This document shows, piece by piece, positions 1 through 8,545 of a stretch of 64,000 nt of DNA. The stretch lies in assembly GCA_016722575.1 (NCBI GenBank), contig JADKIY010000002.1, forward strand, positions 496,001 through 560,000. Direction: 5' to 3'. The stretch comes from Elusimicrobiota bacterium (GTDB taxonomy: Bacteria > Elusimicrobiota > Elusimicrobia > FEN-1173). A program made the translations under genes and the position numbers. The stretch's first letter is position 1. Each line of letters starts with the position of its first letter. Below the pieces are notes generated by a model. The model ran no database searches. It was not told where the DNA came from and saw nothing but the letters and a program-made list of their open reading frames with translations.

Positions 1-3000
1 TTCCCCCGGTGTCACCCGGTCGGTTTTGAAATCCGCGACGATCGTCCGCCCCTCCGCGCGATAAAGGAGGTCCAGGGAACCCCGAAGAATTTTTCCGTCC
101 CGAGGAAAGAGGACCGGGGCCTCCCGCAAAAGGACCTCCGCCTCCCGAAGAACCCGGGCCGCGGGGGAATCCGCAAAACCCTCCAGCAGGCGCCGGGCTT
201 CCCCGGCCAACACCGCCCAATCAAACCGGGGCCGATCGCCCCGTAAACGTTGGACCGCCGCGGAAAGTGCGGTCTCAAGGCCGGCACCGGTAAAATCCCA
301 TTCCGCCAATACCGAGTGGCACAACTCGCCCAGAACGGCGGCGTTGGTCCGCCGTCCCTGTTCGTCGGGAAGAAGAGCGTCGCTCCCATGATCGGCCTCT
401 TCGGGGGGATATTGAGGCGTCGATCGGTCGATGGACGGCGGGGCGGCCTTTAAATCGGAGGGACGAAGGAACAGATCCCCCCGGGGAAATTCCGCGTGTT
501 CCTTCCGCCGTCGTTCCCAGGCGCGGTTCCGGCCCGGGGAAGCGAGACGATCCCGGGGAGCGGCCGTCCGGGGCCACAAGGGATCCCCGCCGGCCGGGCC
601 GGCGGCCCGAACCACCGGCAGGCGAAGACCGTCCGCGAAGGACCAAACGCCGTCCGACTCCGTCACGCCCCGGCGAAGCATCGCCATAAAAGACCCGGGG
701 GCGTCCTTCCGTTGGCCCAGCAAGATCACCCGTTCCCGCGCCCGGGTGGCGGCCACGTAAAAAACGCGAACGGCTTCGTCGGCCTCCCGACGGCGCTCGT
801 CGGCTTCCAGAAAAGCCATGGCGGCGTCGGCCCATTTTCGTTCAATCAATCGATGGCCCGCCCGATCCGCCGCCCAATCCAACCGGACGGCGGGGGGGTT
901 TCGGGCGCCGCCCTGAACTTTGGCCGACAAGTTCGGCAGAAAAACGATTTTGTATTCGAGGCCCTTGGCTTTGTGCACGGTCAAAAGTCGCACGGCGTCG
1001 ACGCTCTCCTCGCCCAGGGGACTTTCCCCCTCCTCCACGCCTTCGCCCACGGCCCGGACCAGCCACCGGACAAACCCCGTCAACGTTTCCCCCCGCCCCT
1101 GGTGAGCCTCCCCGGCCAAGCGGGCCAATTTGAAAAGGTTCGACACGCTTTGTTCCCCGTGATAGGCGGCCGCGGCGGCCGCCAGGATCGGGGATTCCCG
1201 AAGAACGCGCTGGGCCAACACGCCCAGGGAATCCCGGGCCGCCGCGGCCCGCAAGGCCCCCGTCCAACGTTGAAATTCCCGAAGGGCGTCCCAGGCGTTG
1301 TCGGAAAGGTCCGGGGGCCGGGTTTCGCCGGTCCAGGCGTCGGCCTCCGACAGGGCCAGGAGGTCCCGGTCCTCCAGGGCCACCAGGGGCGACCGGAGGA
1401 GCCCCACCCGGGCCACGCGATCGGCGGGATCCACCAGGATACGGAGGAGGTTTAAGAAATCCATCACCTCCGGCGTGCTGTAAAAACTGCGGTCGCTCTC
1501 GACCAAATAGGGAATGCCCGAGGATTTGAGCGCCTCCATGTACACCGTGAGCGCCGCGGTGCTTCGAAAAAGCAGGGCCACGTCGCCCAGCCGCCAGGGG
1601 CTCGAGGCGGGGCCGACGTGTTCCACGATCCACCCGGCGATCCACCGGGCCTCGGCGGCCTGGGCCGACCGGGCGGAGGACAGCGCCGGGTCGTCGAACA
1701 GGACAAGCTCCACCCCGCGTTCGCCCGCTTCGCCCGAAGGGGCGCCGGGACGCGGCAGCAACGGACGGTACAGGGGCTGGAGGCCCGGTGATTCGACCAT
1801 CAGGTCCGTAAAAAGGCGGTTGACCGGCCCCACGATGCCTTCGTGGGTGCGGAAGCTCATTTGAAGATCGCACCGAAGACCGCCCTGGGCCAACACCAGG
1901 TCGACGAAGGCTTCGTAGGCGCGGATGTCGGCCCCGCGAAAGCGGTAAATGGATTGCTTGGGGTCGCCGACGATGAACAGCTTGCCCGGGGCCAGGGACA
2001 CCTCGCGCCAGGACGTCGCCTCGCTGTCGGCGGCTTCGGCCAAATAGAGGAGCGTTTCGCCCTGAAGAGGATCCGTGTCCTGAAATTCGTCCACCAACAC
2101 CGCGCCGTAGCGCGCCTTCAATTCCCGTCGAACCTCGGGATGTTGCGCCAGGAGGTCCCGGGCGCCCCGGAGCAAATCGTCAAACCCGAGCCACCCCGCC
2201 GATCGAAACCGGGCGCGGAACCGCTCCACGAAGGGATCCAACAACCGTCGGGCCCGGGCCACCGCGCGTTCCCCCCCGGGCGACACGGTTTTGGCGACGG
2301 TCAGGGCTTCGCGGTAGAGCGCCTCGCCGTCCAAACCCGCCCAGGCGGCCGGCCACTCCTTGGCCTTCTCCTCCCACGGATCCTCCTCGGTTAAGGGACC
2401 GTCGATGTTTTCCAGGGCTGTCTCCACCGATCGCAACCGCTCCGCCACACGAACCAGGGACGCGAGCATCTTCCCCAGGCGGGGAACCGGCTTTCCCTCC
2501 GGCAGGGTTTCAATGGAACGGCGCAGAGCCGCCAGACGCGCCCCGAAAGTTTCCGGCCGGGAAGGGGGCGTGGTCCGCTGGGCGAGGGATCGGGCCAGAA
2601 GGGCCAAATCGCCCAGCCCCACGTGGGGGAGGACGTCGCGCCACAGGCCCTCCGACGGCCGGCCGGGGACAAGTTCCTCCTCCAACCACCGGGCCCACTC
2701 CTCCCGAAACAACGATTCAAAAGCTTCCCCGTTGTCCACCCGAAACCCCGGAGTCAGGCCCGCCTCCATCGGATAAAGCTTCAGCAGGGTGCGACAAAAA
2801 CTGTGGAGGGTCCCCAGGGGCGCTCGGTCCAATTCCCGCAGGGCCTCGGTCGCCATGGCCCGCAGACGGTCGTCGGTGGCGTTGAAATCCGCCCGGGCCT
2901 CCCGGACCCAGTGATCCGTGCGGTCCCGCCTCGACGGAGACAGGACGCCGCCCCCCAGGCGGAGCAACAAATCCCCCAAACGCTCCGCCAACCGGACTTT

Positions 3001-3207
3001 TATTTCCCCCGCGGCCTTGTCGGTAAAAGTGAGCGCCACCACCCGCGTGATGGGAAGGCCCTCGCCCTCCGGCCCTCCCGCCAACAGAAGGAACATCAGC
3101 CGGTCCGTCAGCAAGGTGGTTTTGCCGGTTCCGGCGCCGGCTTCGACCACCAAATTGACGGTCAGATTCTTACGCGCCAAATCCCGGGCCGATTGGTCCA
3201 AAATCAC
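1..3207 (-). CDS. addA: AddA/RecB-like UvrD-family helicase-nuclease (3' end beyond window)
   Basis: Double-strand-break repair helicase-nuclease, the motor subunit of an AddAB/RecBCD-type complex. The frame is open for 1069 codons from a GTG at 3207 to the window edge, so the C-terminus is missing. Visible motifs in order: Walker A EAGAGTGKT (residues 22-30), motif II LVDEFQDTD (about 370), motif III GDPKQSIYRFRGAD, motif V LLTVHKAKGLEYK, motif VI FYVAATRARERV, and the RecB nuclease core GSLDLL followed by DFKTD near residue 1058, just before the edge. The GTG start overlaps the addB stop as GTGA, which fixes the start and implies coupled translation. AddA is favoured over RecB because the partner carries its own nuclease domain and Fe-S cysteines. 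Family assignment is strong; the symbol is slightly less certain. Confidence 0.93.
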   Translation of the reverse strand, partial: MILDQSARDLARKNLTVNLVVEAGAGTGKTTLLTDRLMFLLLAGGPEGEGLPITRVVALTFTDKAAGEIKVRLAERLGDLLLRLGGGVLSPSRRDRTDHWVREARADFNATDDRLRAMATEALRELDRAPLGTLHSFCRTLLKLYPMEAGLTPGFRVDNGEAFESLFREEWARWLEEELVPGRPSEGLWRDVLPHVGLGDLALLARSLAQRTTPPSRPETFGARLAALRRSIETLPEGKPVPRLGKMLASLVRVAERLRSVETALENIDGPLTEEDPWEEKAKEWPAAWAGLDGEALYREALTVAKTVSPGGERAVARARRLLDPFVERFRARFRSAGWLGFDDLLRGARDLLAQHPEVRRELKARYGAVLVDEFQDTDPLQGETLLYLAEAADSEATSWREVSLAPGKLFIVGDPKQSIYRFRGADIRAYEAFVDLVLAQGGLRCDLQMSFRTHEGIVGPVNRLFTDLMVESPGLQPLYRPLLPRPGAPSGEAGERGVELVLFDDPALSSARSAQAAEARWIAGWIVEHVGPASSPWRLGDVALLFRSTAALTVYMEALKSSGIPYLVESDRSFYSTPEVMDFLNLLRILVDPADRVARVGLLRSPLVALEDRDLLALSEADAWTGETRPPDLSDNAWDALREFQRWTGALRAAAARDSLGVLAQRVLRESPILAAAAAAYHGEQSVSNLFKLARLAGEAHQGRGETLTGFVRWLVRAVGEGVEEGESPLGEESVDAVRLLTVHKAKGLEYKIVFLPNLSAKVQGGARNPPAVRLDWAADRAGHRLIERKWADAAMAFLEADERRREADEAVRVFYVAATRARERVILLGQRKDAPGSFMAMLRRGVTESDGVWSFADGLRLPVVRAAGPAGGDPLWPRTAAPRDRLASPGRNRAWERRRKEHAEFPRGDLFLRPSDLKAAPPSIDRSTPQYPPEEADHGSDALLPDEQGRRTNAAVLGELCHSVLAEWDFTGAGLETALSAAVQRLRGDRPRFDWAVLAGEARRLLEGFADSPAARVLREAEVLLREAPVLFPRDGKILRGSLDLLYRAEGRTIVADFKTDRVTPGE

Positions 3208-6200
3208 GCGTTCCCCCCTTTGGACCGGCGGGGTTTTATCGGTTTGGCGCTCGCCGCCGCAGGGCGCGACGATTCGATCGCACCGTCCCCGACGGCCCGC
3301 TCGGCTCTCGCACGGGAGGGGCCGTGGGCTTTCCGACAGGCGGCGGCGAAAGAGCAATAGCCGCAGTGGCCTTCCGGCCCCTCGGAGGGGCGAATGGCGA
3401 AGACGCCGCCCGCCAGGCCGTCGAACAGCGCCTTCTGGGCCTCGTGAACCGCCGCGCGGGCGTCCCGCCATTCCTCGGCGGTGAATTCCTCGAATTCGTT
3501 GGTGGCCAGGTATTCGTAACGCACGCCCGCCGACGGCGCCGCCCCGCCGTCCCTTCCCACCAGCAAATCCAAGTAGGCCGGGGCTTGGTGCACGTGGCCC
3601 TTCAGAATCCGGCTCGAAAGAGATTCCCGACGGGACCGATTTTTATAATCCACGACCGTCCGGGCGCCCGTCGCCGGGTTTTCGTCCACCCGGTCCAGGC
3701 GACCGTTCCAACGGAAACCCGCCGTGGGGTGGGGCGCCGACCGCTCCCATTCCAATTCCACGGGACGACGGCCCGTCGCCCGCAAATCGTCGACGTCCCG
3801 CCGAACGAAGGCCGTCAGCCGGGAGAGAACCCCGTCGGCCAGGACGTCCCAGAGCAACGGCGGGGGACCCTGGGGGGAACGCCGCAGGGCGTCGAAGAGA
3901 GCCCGGGTTTTTTCGCGCACGCGCCCCACCGCTTCCTCCGCCGTCGGGACCGGACCGCCCCGAAAACCGCCGTAGGTTTGAAAGAGAATTTCGTGCTGGA
4001 TTTTGCCGAGGAACGCCGCCGACACCCGCGCCCCGTCGTAAATCGGCGACGGCGACGGGATCCGGAGCACCCGGGACATGAAAAATTCAAAGGGGCAGGA
4101 AACGTAGGTTTCCAACGCGCTGGGCGATATGCCTCGTTGCTCGAGACGTCCCAGCCAGGCCGTCGGACGCCCCACGAGCCCGTCCTGGAGAATCGGCGGC
4201 CCCCAGGAGGCCAGGGCCCCGGCTCGGGCCACCAGGGTTTTCCATTCGGCGGGCGGCGACCGGCCGTCCAGCAAATCCACCAGGCCCGCTTCCTCGGGGG
4301 TGAGGGCCTCGGAAGGGAGGTCGTTCCATTTGCGCCGGGGAGATCGGGGGATCTGGTCCGCCGCCTCCAAGGAATGTCCCGTCGCCCGGGCGAGTTCCCG
4401 CAGATAAAGAGAGGGGATTTCCGCGCGCCCGTCCTCCCGGGAACGGGCGTAAACGGCGGTGAGCCCCTCCCGGGCCGACCCGGCCAAAAGGCCGAAAAGC
4501 AGTTTTTCCTCGTCGTAGCCTTCCATCTTGGGAAGTATCCAATACCCGCCGGGGTCCCGGAGAACCCGGCGAAGGTCGTCGGTCAACAGCGGGTCTTCGC
4601 TCACCGCCCGGGGGAACACCCCCTCGTTGAGCCCGATCAGAAAAAGCCAGCGAAACCGCTCGCCCCGGGCCTCCATGGCCCCCAGGGCCCGCACGCCGCC
4701 GTCGGGCGTTCCGGGAAGACGCGCCCGGGCCACCGCTTCCCGATAGGTTTCCGCGAATTCCTCCTCGGACACCGGGGGCGAAAACAAGTCCAGGGCCGCC
4801 AGATTTTCCAGGAGGGAATCGAGGCGCGCCCACACCGCTTCGTTGTCCGCGTCCCGTCGGACCAAGGCCGCCAAGCGTTCCCGGGCGTCCCCGGCCCGGG
4901 CCGACCAGGTTCGAAGCCCGTCGGGGGCGGGGCGGGACAACGACTTTACGAGGGCGATCAACGCCTCGGGCGGGTTTTCCCCTCGCAGACCCTCCGGGAG
5001 CGGGTCGCCTCCCGGCGAGGCGTGCACGGGCGTGTCCCACCGGGGTCCCGATCGTCCCAGAGCTTCCCGGGCGGCGGCCCGCGCCGCAGCGGGAAGCGCC
5101 GTTTCCGCGAGCGCGGGGGAATCCACGATGTCCAACAGAAGGTCCCGATCCCTGGGACGGAGCGGAAAGGCCAGCGCGTGAACGGCCAGTTTCGCCGCCG
5201 GGTGCCCGAGCAACGGCCCCCCATCGGAAATCGACAGGGGAATCGCCTCCGCCTCAAACACGTCCCGCGCCGTGTCCGACCGGCCTTCCAACCCACGGGC
5301 CACGACGCCGAAATCGCTCCACCGGGCGTCCGGATGTTCTTCTTTCAGCCGTCGAATCTCCTTGGCCGCGCGCCAAAGGTCGTCGCGGTCCCCGGACACG
5401 CCCACAAAACGGAGGTTTCGAATCGGCGGGTCGGCGGCCAGGGCCGGGTCGAAAAGGTTTCCGGCGGCGCCGGACAAGGCGTCCTCCGCCGTCTCGGGAA
5501 GGGCCGTCACCACGGCCCCTCCCGCGCCCAATTTGACGTCCAAAAACCGCTGGGCGAAAGACCAGACGGGGCGACCCGACTGGCACGGGAAAAAAAGCGT
5601 GACCGACGCCGCTCGGGAAACGGCGTCGAAGAATTCCGACTGGGCGCCGTTCAAATCGTAGAACCCGTAGTACATCAATTCGTCGTAGGGGGCGAGAAGG
5701 TCGGGCGAGCGTTCCAAGACGGAGGCCGCCCGACGTGCCAAATCCGACGAAGTGGCGACGTGGAGGCTCTCCAGGGTTTCCCGGACCCGGTCGGTCAAAT
5801 CCAGCAGGCGCTGCAATTTGGCGTTCCCGGGGATTTCCAAATCGGTGAAATGCTCGCGGAAAACGGCGCCCTCGACGCCGGCCTCCAACAAATCCCGAAC
5901 GGCCGCCCGGTGCGCCCCCGCCAAGGAGCGGGCCCGGTCGGGCGGCAGCCGCCCCTCCTCCAAAAGGATTCGCTCCATCAACCGCTCGTGAAAAAGCTCG
6001 TCGTTGACGATCGTGGGAAGGGCCGCCCCGGAACGCCGAAGAACCTCGAGGGAAAGAGTGTGCAGGGTCTGAAAATGCAGGTTGGCGAAGGAGAGCCCGC
6101 TCTCCAGGGTCAGAAGCTGCTGGAGGCGGTCGGCCATTTGCTGGGACGTGGTGACCACCGCGACGCGGCGGGTCAGTCCGGGCGGATCGGCCCGGAGGCG

Positions 6201-6257
6201 ATCCACAAAGGCCTTTTCAAGGGCGGGGAAGGAACCGGTTAGAATTTTGAGGGGCAT
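3204..6257 (-). CDS. addB: AddB-like PD-(D/E)XK nuclease / inactivated helicase subunit
   Basis: Partner of the AddA helicase in end resection. The protein has 1017 residues. Its N-terminus has a UvrD-like layout but no GxGKT Walker A, so ATPase activity is probably lost. The C-terminal third is a RecB-like nuclease: GKIQHEIL, then VVDYKN near residue 867. One Cys in YVSCPFEFF (about 719) and the CGYCSFAAAC triad (about 964) form the four-cysteine pattern known from AddB and Cas4 iron-sulfur nucleases. The ATG at 6257 (MPLKILTGSF) is preferred over an upstream in-frame start inside the tRNA flank. It ends in a GTGA overlap with addA. It lies downstream of tRNA-Leu and trpB on the same strand and may share their transcript. 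Confidence 0.9.
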   Translation of the reverse strand: MPLKILTGSFPALEKAFVDRLRADPPGLTRRVAVVTTSQQMADRLQQLLTLESGLSFANLHFQTLHTLSLEVLRRSGAALPTIVNDELFHERLMERILLEEGRLPPDRARSLAGAHRAAVRDLLEAGVEGAVFREHFTDLEIPGNAKLQRLLDLTDRVRETLESLHVATSSDLARRAASVLERSPDLLAPYDELMYYGFYDLNGAQSEFFDAVSRAASVTLFFPCQSGRPVWSFAQRFLDVKLGAGGAVVTALPETAEDALSGAAGNLFDPALAADPPIRNLRFVGVSGDRDDLWRAAKEIRRLKEEHPDARWSDFGVVARGLEGRSDTARDVFEAEAIPLSISDGGPLLGHPAAKLAVHALAFPLRPRDRDLLLDIVDSPALAETALPAAARAAAREALGRSGPRWDTPVHASPGGDPLPEGLRGENPPEALIALVKSLSRPAPDGLRTWSARAGDARERLAALVRRDADNEAVWARLDSLLENLAALDLFSPPVSEEEFAETYREAVARARLPGTPDGGVRALGAMEARGERFRWLFLIGLNEGVFPRAVSEDPLLTDDLRRVLRDPGGYWILPKMEGYDEEKLLFGLLAGSAREGLTAVYARSREDGRAEIPSLYLRELARATGHSLEAADQIPRSPRRKWNDLPSEALTPEEAGLVDLLDGRSPPAEWKTLVARAGALASWGPPILQDGLVGRPTAWLGRLEQRGISPSALETYVSCPFEFFMSRVLRIPSPSPIYDGARVSAAFLGKIQHEILFQTYGGFRGGPVPTAEEAVGRVREKTRALFDALRRSPQGPPPLLWDVLADGVLSRLTAFVRRDVDDLRATGRRPVELEWERSAPHPTAGFRWNGRLDRVDENPATGARTVVDYKNRSRRESLSSRILKGHVHQAPAYLDLLVGRDGGAAPSAGVRYEYLATNEFEEFTAEEWRDARAAVHEAQKALFDGLAGGVFAIRPSEGPEGHCGYCSFAAACRKAHGPSRARAERAVGDGAIESSRPAAASAKPIKPRRSKGGNA

Positions 6258-6289
6258 GGGTTCGAATCGCGTCGGCGAATCAAATTGAA

Positions 6290-6375
6290 TGCCCGGGGTG
6301 GGACTTGAACCCACACGAGCCTTGCGGCCCTCAGGATTTTAAGTCCTGTGCGTCTGCCAGTTTCGCCACCCGGGC
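6290..6375 (-). tRNA. tRNA-Leu (UAA anticodon)
   Basis: The minus strand folds as a class II tRNA: 5' GCCCGGG pairs with 3' CCCGGGC, the anticodon loop contains TTAAAAT with anticodon TAA inside a GGACT/AATCC stem context, there is a long variable arm (GGGCCGCAAGGCTC), and the T-loop is GGGTTCAAGTCCC. The discriminator base is A and CCA is not encoded (TTC follows). It sits between trpB and addB. Confidence 0.95.
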
Positions 6376-6394
6376 AAAAAACGTTGGAGAAAGG

Positions 6395-7759
6395 TTACGC
6401 CTTGACGGACGGCAGGCCGGCCAGCGCCATGGCCAATTCGGACTCCTCGTAGCTTTGGTCCGTCAAGCGCCCCGCGAAATATTCCATGTAGGCGCCCATG
6501 TCGAAGTGCCCGTGGCCGCAGAGGTTGAACAAGATGGCCTTGGACACCCCCTCGGTTTTGCACTTCAACGCCTCGTCGATGGCGGCGCGCACCGCGTGGT
6601 TGGCCTCGGGCGCGGGCAGAATGCCTTCGGCCCGGGCGAACTGAACGCCGGCTTCAAAACATTTGATCTGGGGGTAGGCCCGGGCTTCGATCAACCCCAA
6701 TTCCTTGACGTGGCTGACCAGGGGCGCCATGCCGTGGTAGCGCAGGCCGCCCGCGTGGAACCCCGGCGGGGTGAAGGTGGAGCCCAGGGTGTGCATTTTA
6801 ACCAGGGGCGTGAGATGGGCCGTGTCGCCGAAATCGTAGGCGTATTTTCCCCGGGTGAGGCTCGGGCAGGCCGCGGGTTCCACCGCGATGATCCGAGCTT
6901 TTTTCTTCCCCCGAAGCCCCGCGCCGATGAACGGGAAAGCGATTCCACCGAAATTGGAGCCGCCGCCGGTGCAGCCGATGACGATGTCGGCCTCGTCCCG
7001 GGCCATCTCCATCTGGGCCATGGCCTCCAGGCCCACGACGGTTTGGTGAAGCAGGACGTGGTTCAACACGGACCCCAGGGCGTATTTGGCGCCGGGGTCC
7101 TTGGCCGCGACCTCCACGGCTTCGGAGATCGCGATCCCCAGGCTGCCGGGGTGTTCCGGCCGGGCCTTCAAAATGGCGCGGCCGGCCTGGGTGTCCATGG
7201 AGGGCGACGCCGTGCAACGGGCGCCGAAGGTTTCCATGAGGGCCCGACGGTAGGGCTTTTGGTTGTAGGACACCCGGACCATAAAAACCTGAATTTCAAT
7301 GCCGAATATGGCGCCGGCGAAGGCCAGGGACGACCCCCACTGGCCCGCGCCCGTTTCCGTGGCGATTCGCTTGGTGCCCGCCTCCTTGTTGTAAAATGCC
7401 TGGGGCACCGCGGTGTTGGGCTTGTGGCTGCCGGTGGGACTCACGCCCTCGTATTTGTAATAGATCCGAGCGGGCGTTCCCAGGGCCTTTTCCAGCCGGC
7501 GGGCGCGGTAGAGGGGCGAGGGGCGCCATTGGCGGTAAATGTCCCGGACCGGCTCGGGGATCTCGATCTCCCGCTCCGTCGAGACTTCCTGTTGAATGAG
7601 GGACAGGGGAAACAGGGGTTCCAAATCCGACGGGCCGATGGGTTTCAGGGTTCCCGGATGGAGCACCGCGGGCGGCGGCGTGGGCAAATCGGCCACCAGG
7701 TTGTACCAGAACTTGGGAAGTCGGGTTTCGTCCAGCAGGTATTTTACGGTGTCGGTCAC
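6395..7759 (-). CDS. trpB: Tryptophan synthase beta-like subunit, TrpB2 type
   Basis: PLP enzyme that joins indole and serine to give tryptophan. It has 454 residues, longer than the usual 400-residue TrpB1, with the extended N-terminus (ETRLPKFWYNL) and overall pattern of TrpB2. The PLP lysine lies in PTGSHKPN and the phosphate-binding glycines in GCTGGGSNFGG. The start is GTG at 7759 with GGAGG about 6 nt upstream. No trpA or other trp gene is adjacent, as is common for TrpB2, which in other organisms works alone or as indole salvage. A candidate TAGAAT -10 lies at 7801-7796. Confidence 0.93.
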   Translation of the reverse strand: MTDTVKYLLDETRLPKFWYNLVADLPTPPPAVLHPGTLKPIGPSDLEPLFPLSLIQQEVSTEREIEIPEPVRDIYRQWRPSPLYRARRLEKALGTPARIYYKYEGVSPTGSHKPNTAVPQAFYNKEAGTKRIATETGAGQWGSSLAFAGAIFGIEIQVFMVRVSYNQKPYRRALMETFGARCTASPSMDTQAGRAILKARPEHPGSLGIAISEAVEVAAKDPGAKYALGSVLNHVLLHQTVVGLEAMAQMEMARDEADIVIGCTGGGSNFGGIAFPFIGAGLRGKKKARIIAVEPAACPSLTRGKYAYDFGDTAHLTPLVKMHTLGSTFTPPGFHAGGLRYHGMAPLVSHVKELGLIEARAYPQIKCFEAGVQFARAEGILPAPEANHAVRAAIDEALKCKTEGVSKAILFNLCGHGHFDMGAYMEYFAGRLTDQSYEESELAMALAGLPSVKA

Positions 7760-7795
7760 GATCGCCTCCGTCGAGAATGGTCCCGTTGCCGTCCT

Positions 7796-7801
7796 ATTCT
7801 A
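7796..7801 (-). promoter_or_regulatory. Candidate -10 box for trpB
   Basis: TAGAAT on the minus strand, about 37 nt ahead of the GTG start of trpB. No good -35 is visible at 16-18 nt, so this is weak. Confidence 0.35.
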
Positions 7802-7829
7802 CCATTCGGGGAAACGGGTTCACCGTTTC

Positions 7830-7844
7830 GGGCCGGGCCCTTGC
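7830..7844 (+). promoter_or_regulatory. Candidate sigma-54 (-24/-12) promoter of the pilin gene
   Basis: GGGCCGG-N4-TTGCT contains GG (7831-7832) and GC (7843-7844) with the obligatory 10-bp spacing and the TTGC -12 element. It lies about 42 bp ahead of the first pilin ATG. Pilin genes are classic sigma-54 targets in several phyla. GC richness makes chance matches easier. An alternative sigma-70-like reading is TTGCTT (7841)-N16-TAGCCT (7863). Confidence 0.35.
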
Positions 7845-7885
7845 TTTTTTCCATTCGGGATGTAGCCTTAGATCAGGGGAGTGCC

Positions 7886-8509
7886 ATGCGGCGGAAAAGC
7901 CCACAAACCAACGGTTTCACCCTCCTCGAACTGATGCGCGCCCTTGGGTCGGCTCATCGAACCGGCCCAAGGACGGCGGATGTGGGTCCCCGGCCTTCGG
8001 ACGGGGCCCCTCCGACCGTGGTGCCCATGCCCGCCTCCTCCCGAAAGAAATCGGGCTTTACTTTAATTGAATTAATGTTGGTTGTCGCGATTATCGGTTT
8101 GCTGGCGGCCATCGCTATCCCGAAGTTCGCCGACCTCGTGATCAAGGCCAAAGAAGCGGCCATTAAAGGCCAATTGGGATCGTTGCGAAGCGCCCTTTCG
8201 ATTTATTACGCCGATAACGAGGGGTTCACTTTCAATGGAGGGATTCTCACCGCCAATATTTTCTGGTCCGCCATGACAACGGGGGGCAAGTATTTAAACG
8301 ATCCCATTTCCATCTCAATACCGACACAACCCAGCCACACAAACGCCAAGGGCCTAATGGGCGCCAGCCCCGGATTTCTCCTCATTGATTGGGCCACGAC
8401 GAATCTTGAATTAGCGGCATGGTCCTATGGGGGCATGGGGAACAGCGCCGACATACACGTCAACTGCACCCACACGGACTCCAAAGGCACCACGTGGAGC
8501 CTGTGGTAA
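7886..8509 (+). CDS. Type IV pilin / PilE-like protein with duplicated prepilin leader
   Basis: Major-pilin-like subunit exported and assembled by a type IV pilus or type II secretion machine. From ATG 7886 (good AGGGGAG ribosome site) it encodes 207 residues. Two prepilin signatures occur: GFTLLELM near residue 10, which is not followed by a hydrophobic helix, and a complete KKSG|FTLIELM at residue 57 with the hydrophobic LVVAIIGLLAAIAIP helix. A shorter form from ATG 8027 would be 160 residues with a normal leader but lacks a ribosome site. The linker holds two GC-rich hairpins. Codons after 8040 are distinctly more AT-rich than in neighbouring genes. The mature domain looks like a small pseudopilin G-type fold with a Cys-poor, Ser/Thr-rich tail. 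Isolated on the plus strand between minus-strand genes. Confidence 0.85.
   Translation: MRRKSPQTNGFTLLELMRALGSAHRTGPRTADVGPRPSDGAPPTVVPMPASSRKKSGFTLIELMLVVAIIGLLAAIAIPKFADLVIKAKEAAIKGQLGSLRSALSIYYADNEGFTFNGGILTANIFWSAMTTGGKYLNDPISISIPTQPSHTNAKGLMGASPGFLLIDWATTNLELAAWSYGGMGNSADIHVNCTHTDSKGTTWSLW
7942..8006 (+). repeat. Two tandem hairpins between the two prepilin signals
   Basis: Hairpin 1 has CCTTGGG (7942-7948) pairing with CCCAAGG (7966-7972), extended by an inner TCGG/CCGG pairing. Hairpin 2 has CCCCG (7988-7992) pairing with CGGGG (8002-8006) around GCCTTCGGA. Both lie in frame in the linker of the long pilin reading. Confidence 0.7.
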
Positions 8510-8545
8510 TCGCTCCGAGGGCGGGCGACTGGGAAACCGAAGAAA

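Noticed and set aside
3324..6242. Plus-strand open frame of 972 codons
   Set aside because: Antisense to addB; composition is the GC-rich mirror of a coding strand (runs of G, R, P, Q), no family motif, while the minus strand carries clear AddB motifs.
6305..7885. Upstream extension of the pilin frame
   Set aside because: Runs antisense through trpB and the tRNA; the real gene starts at 7886 or 8027.
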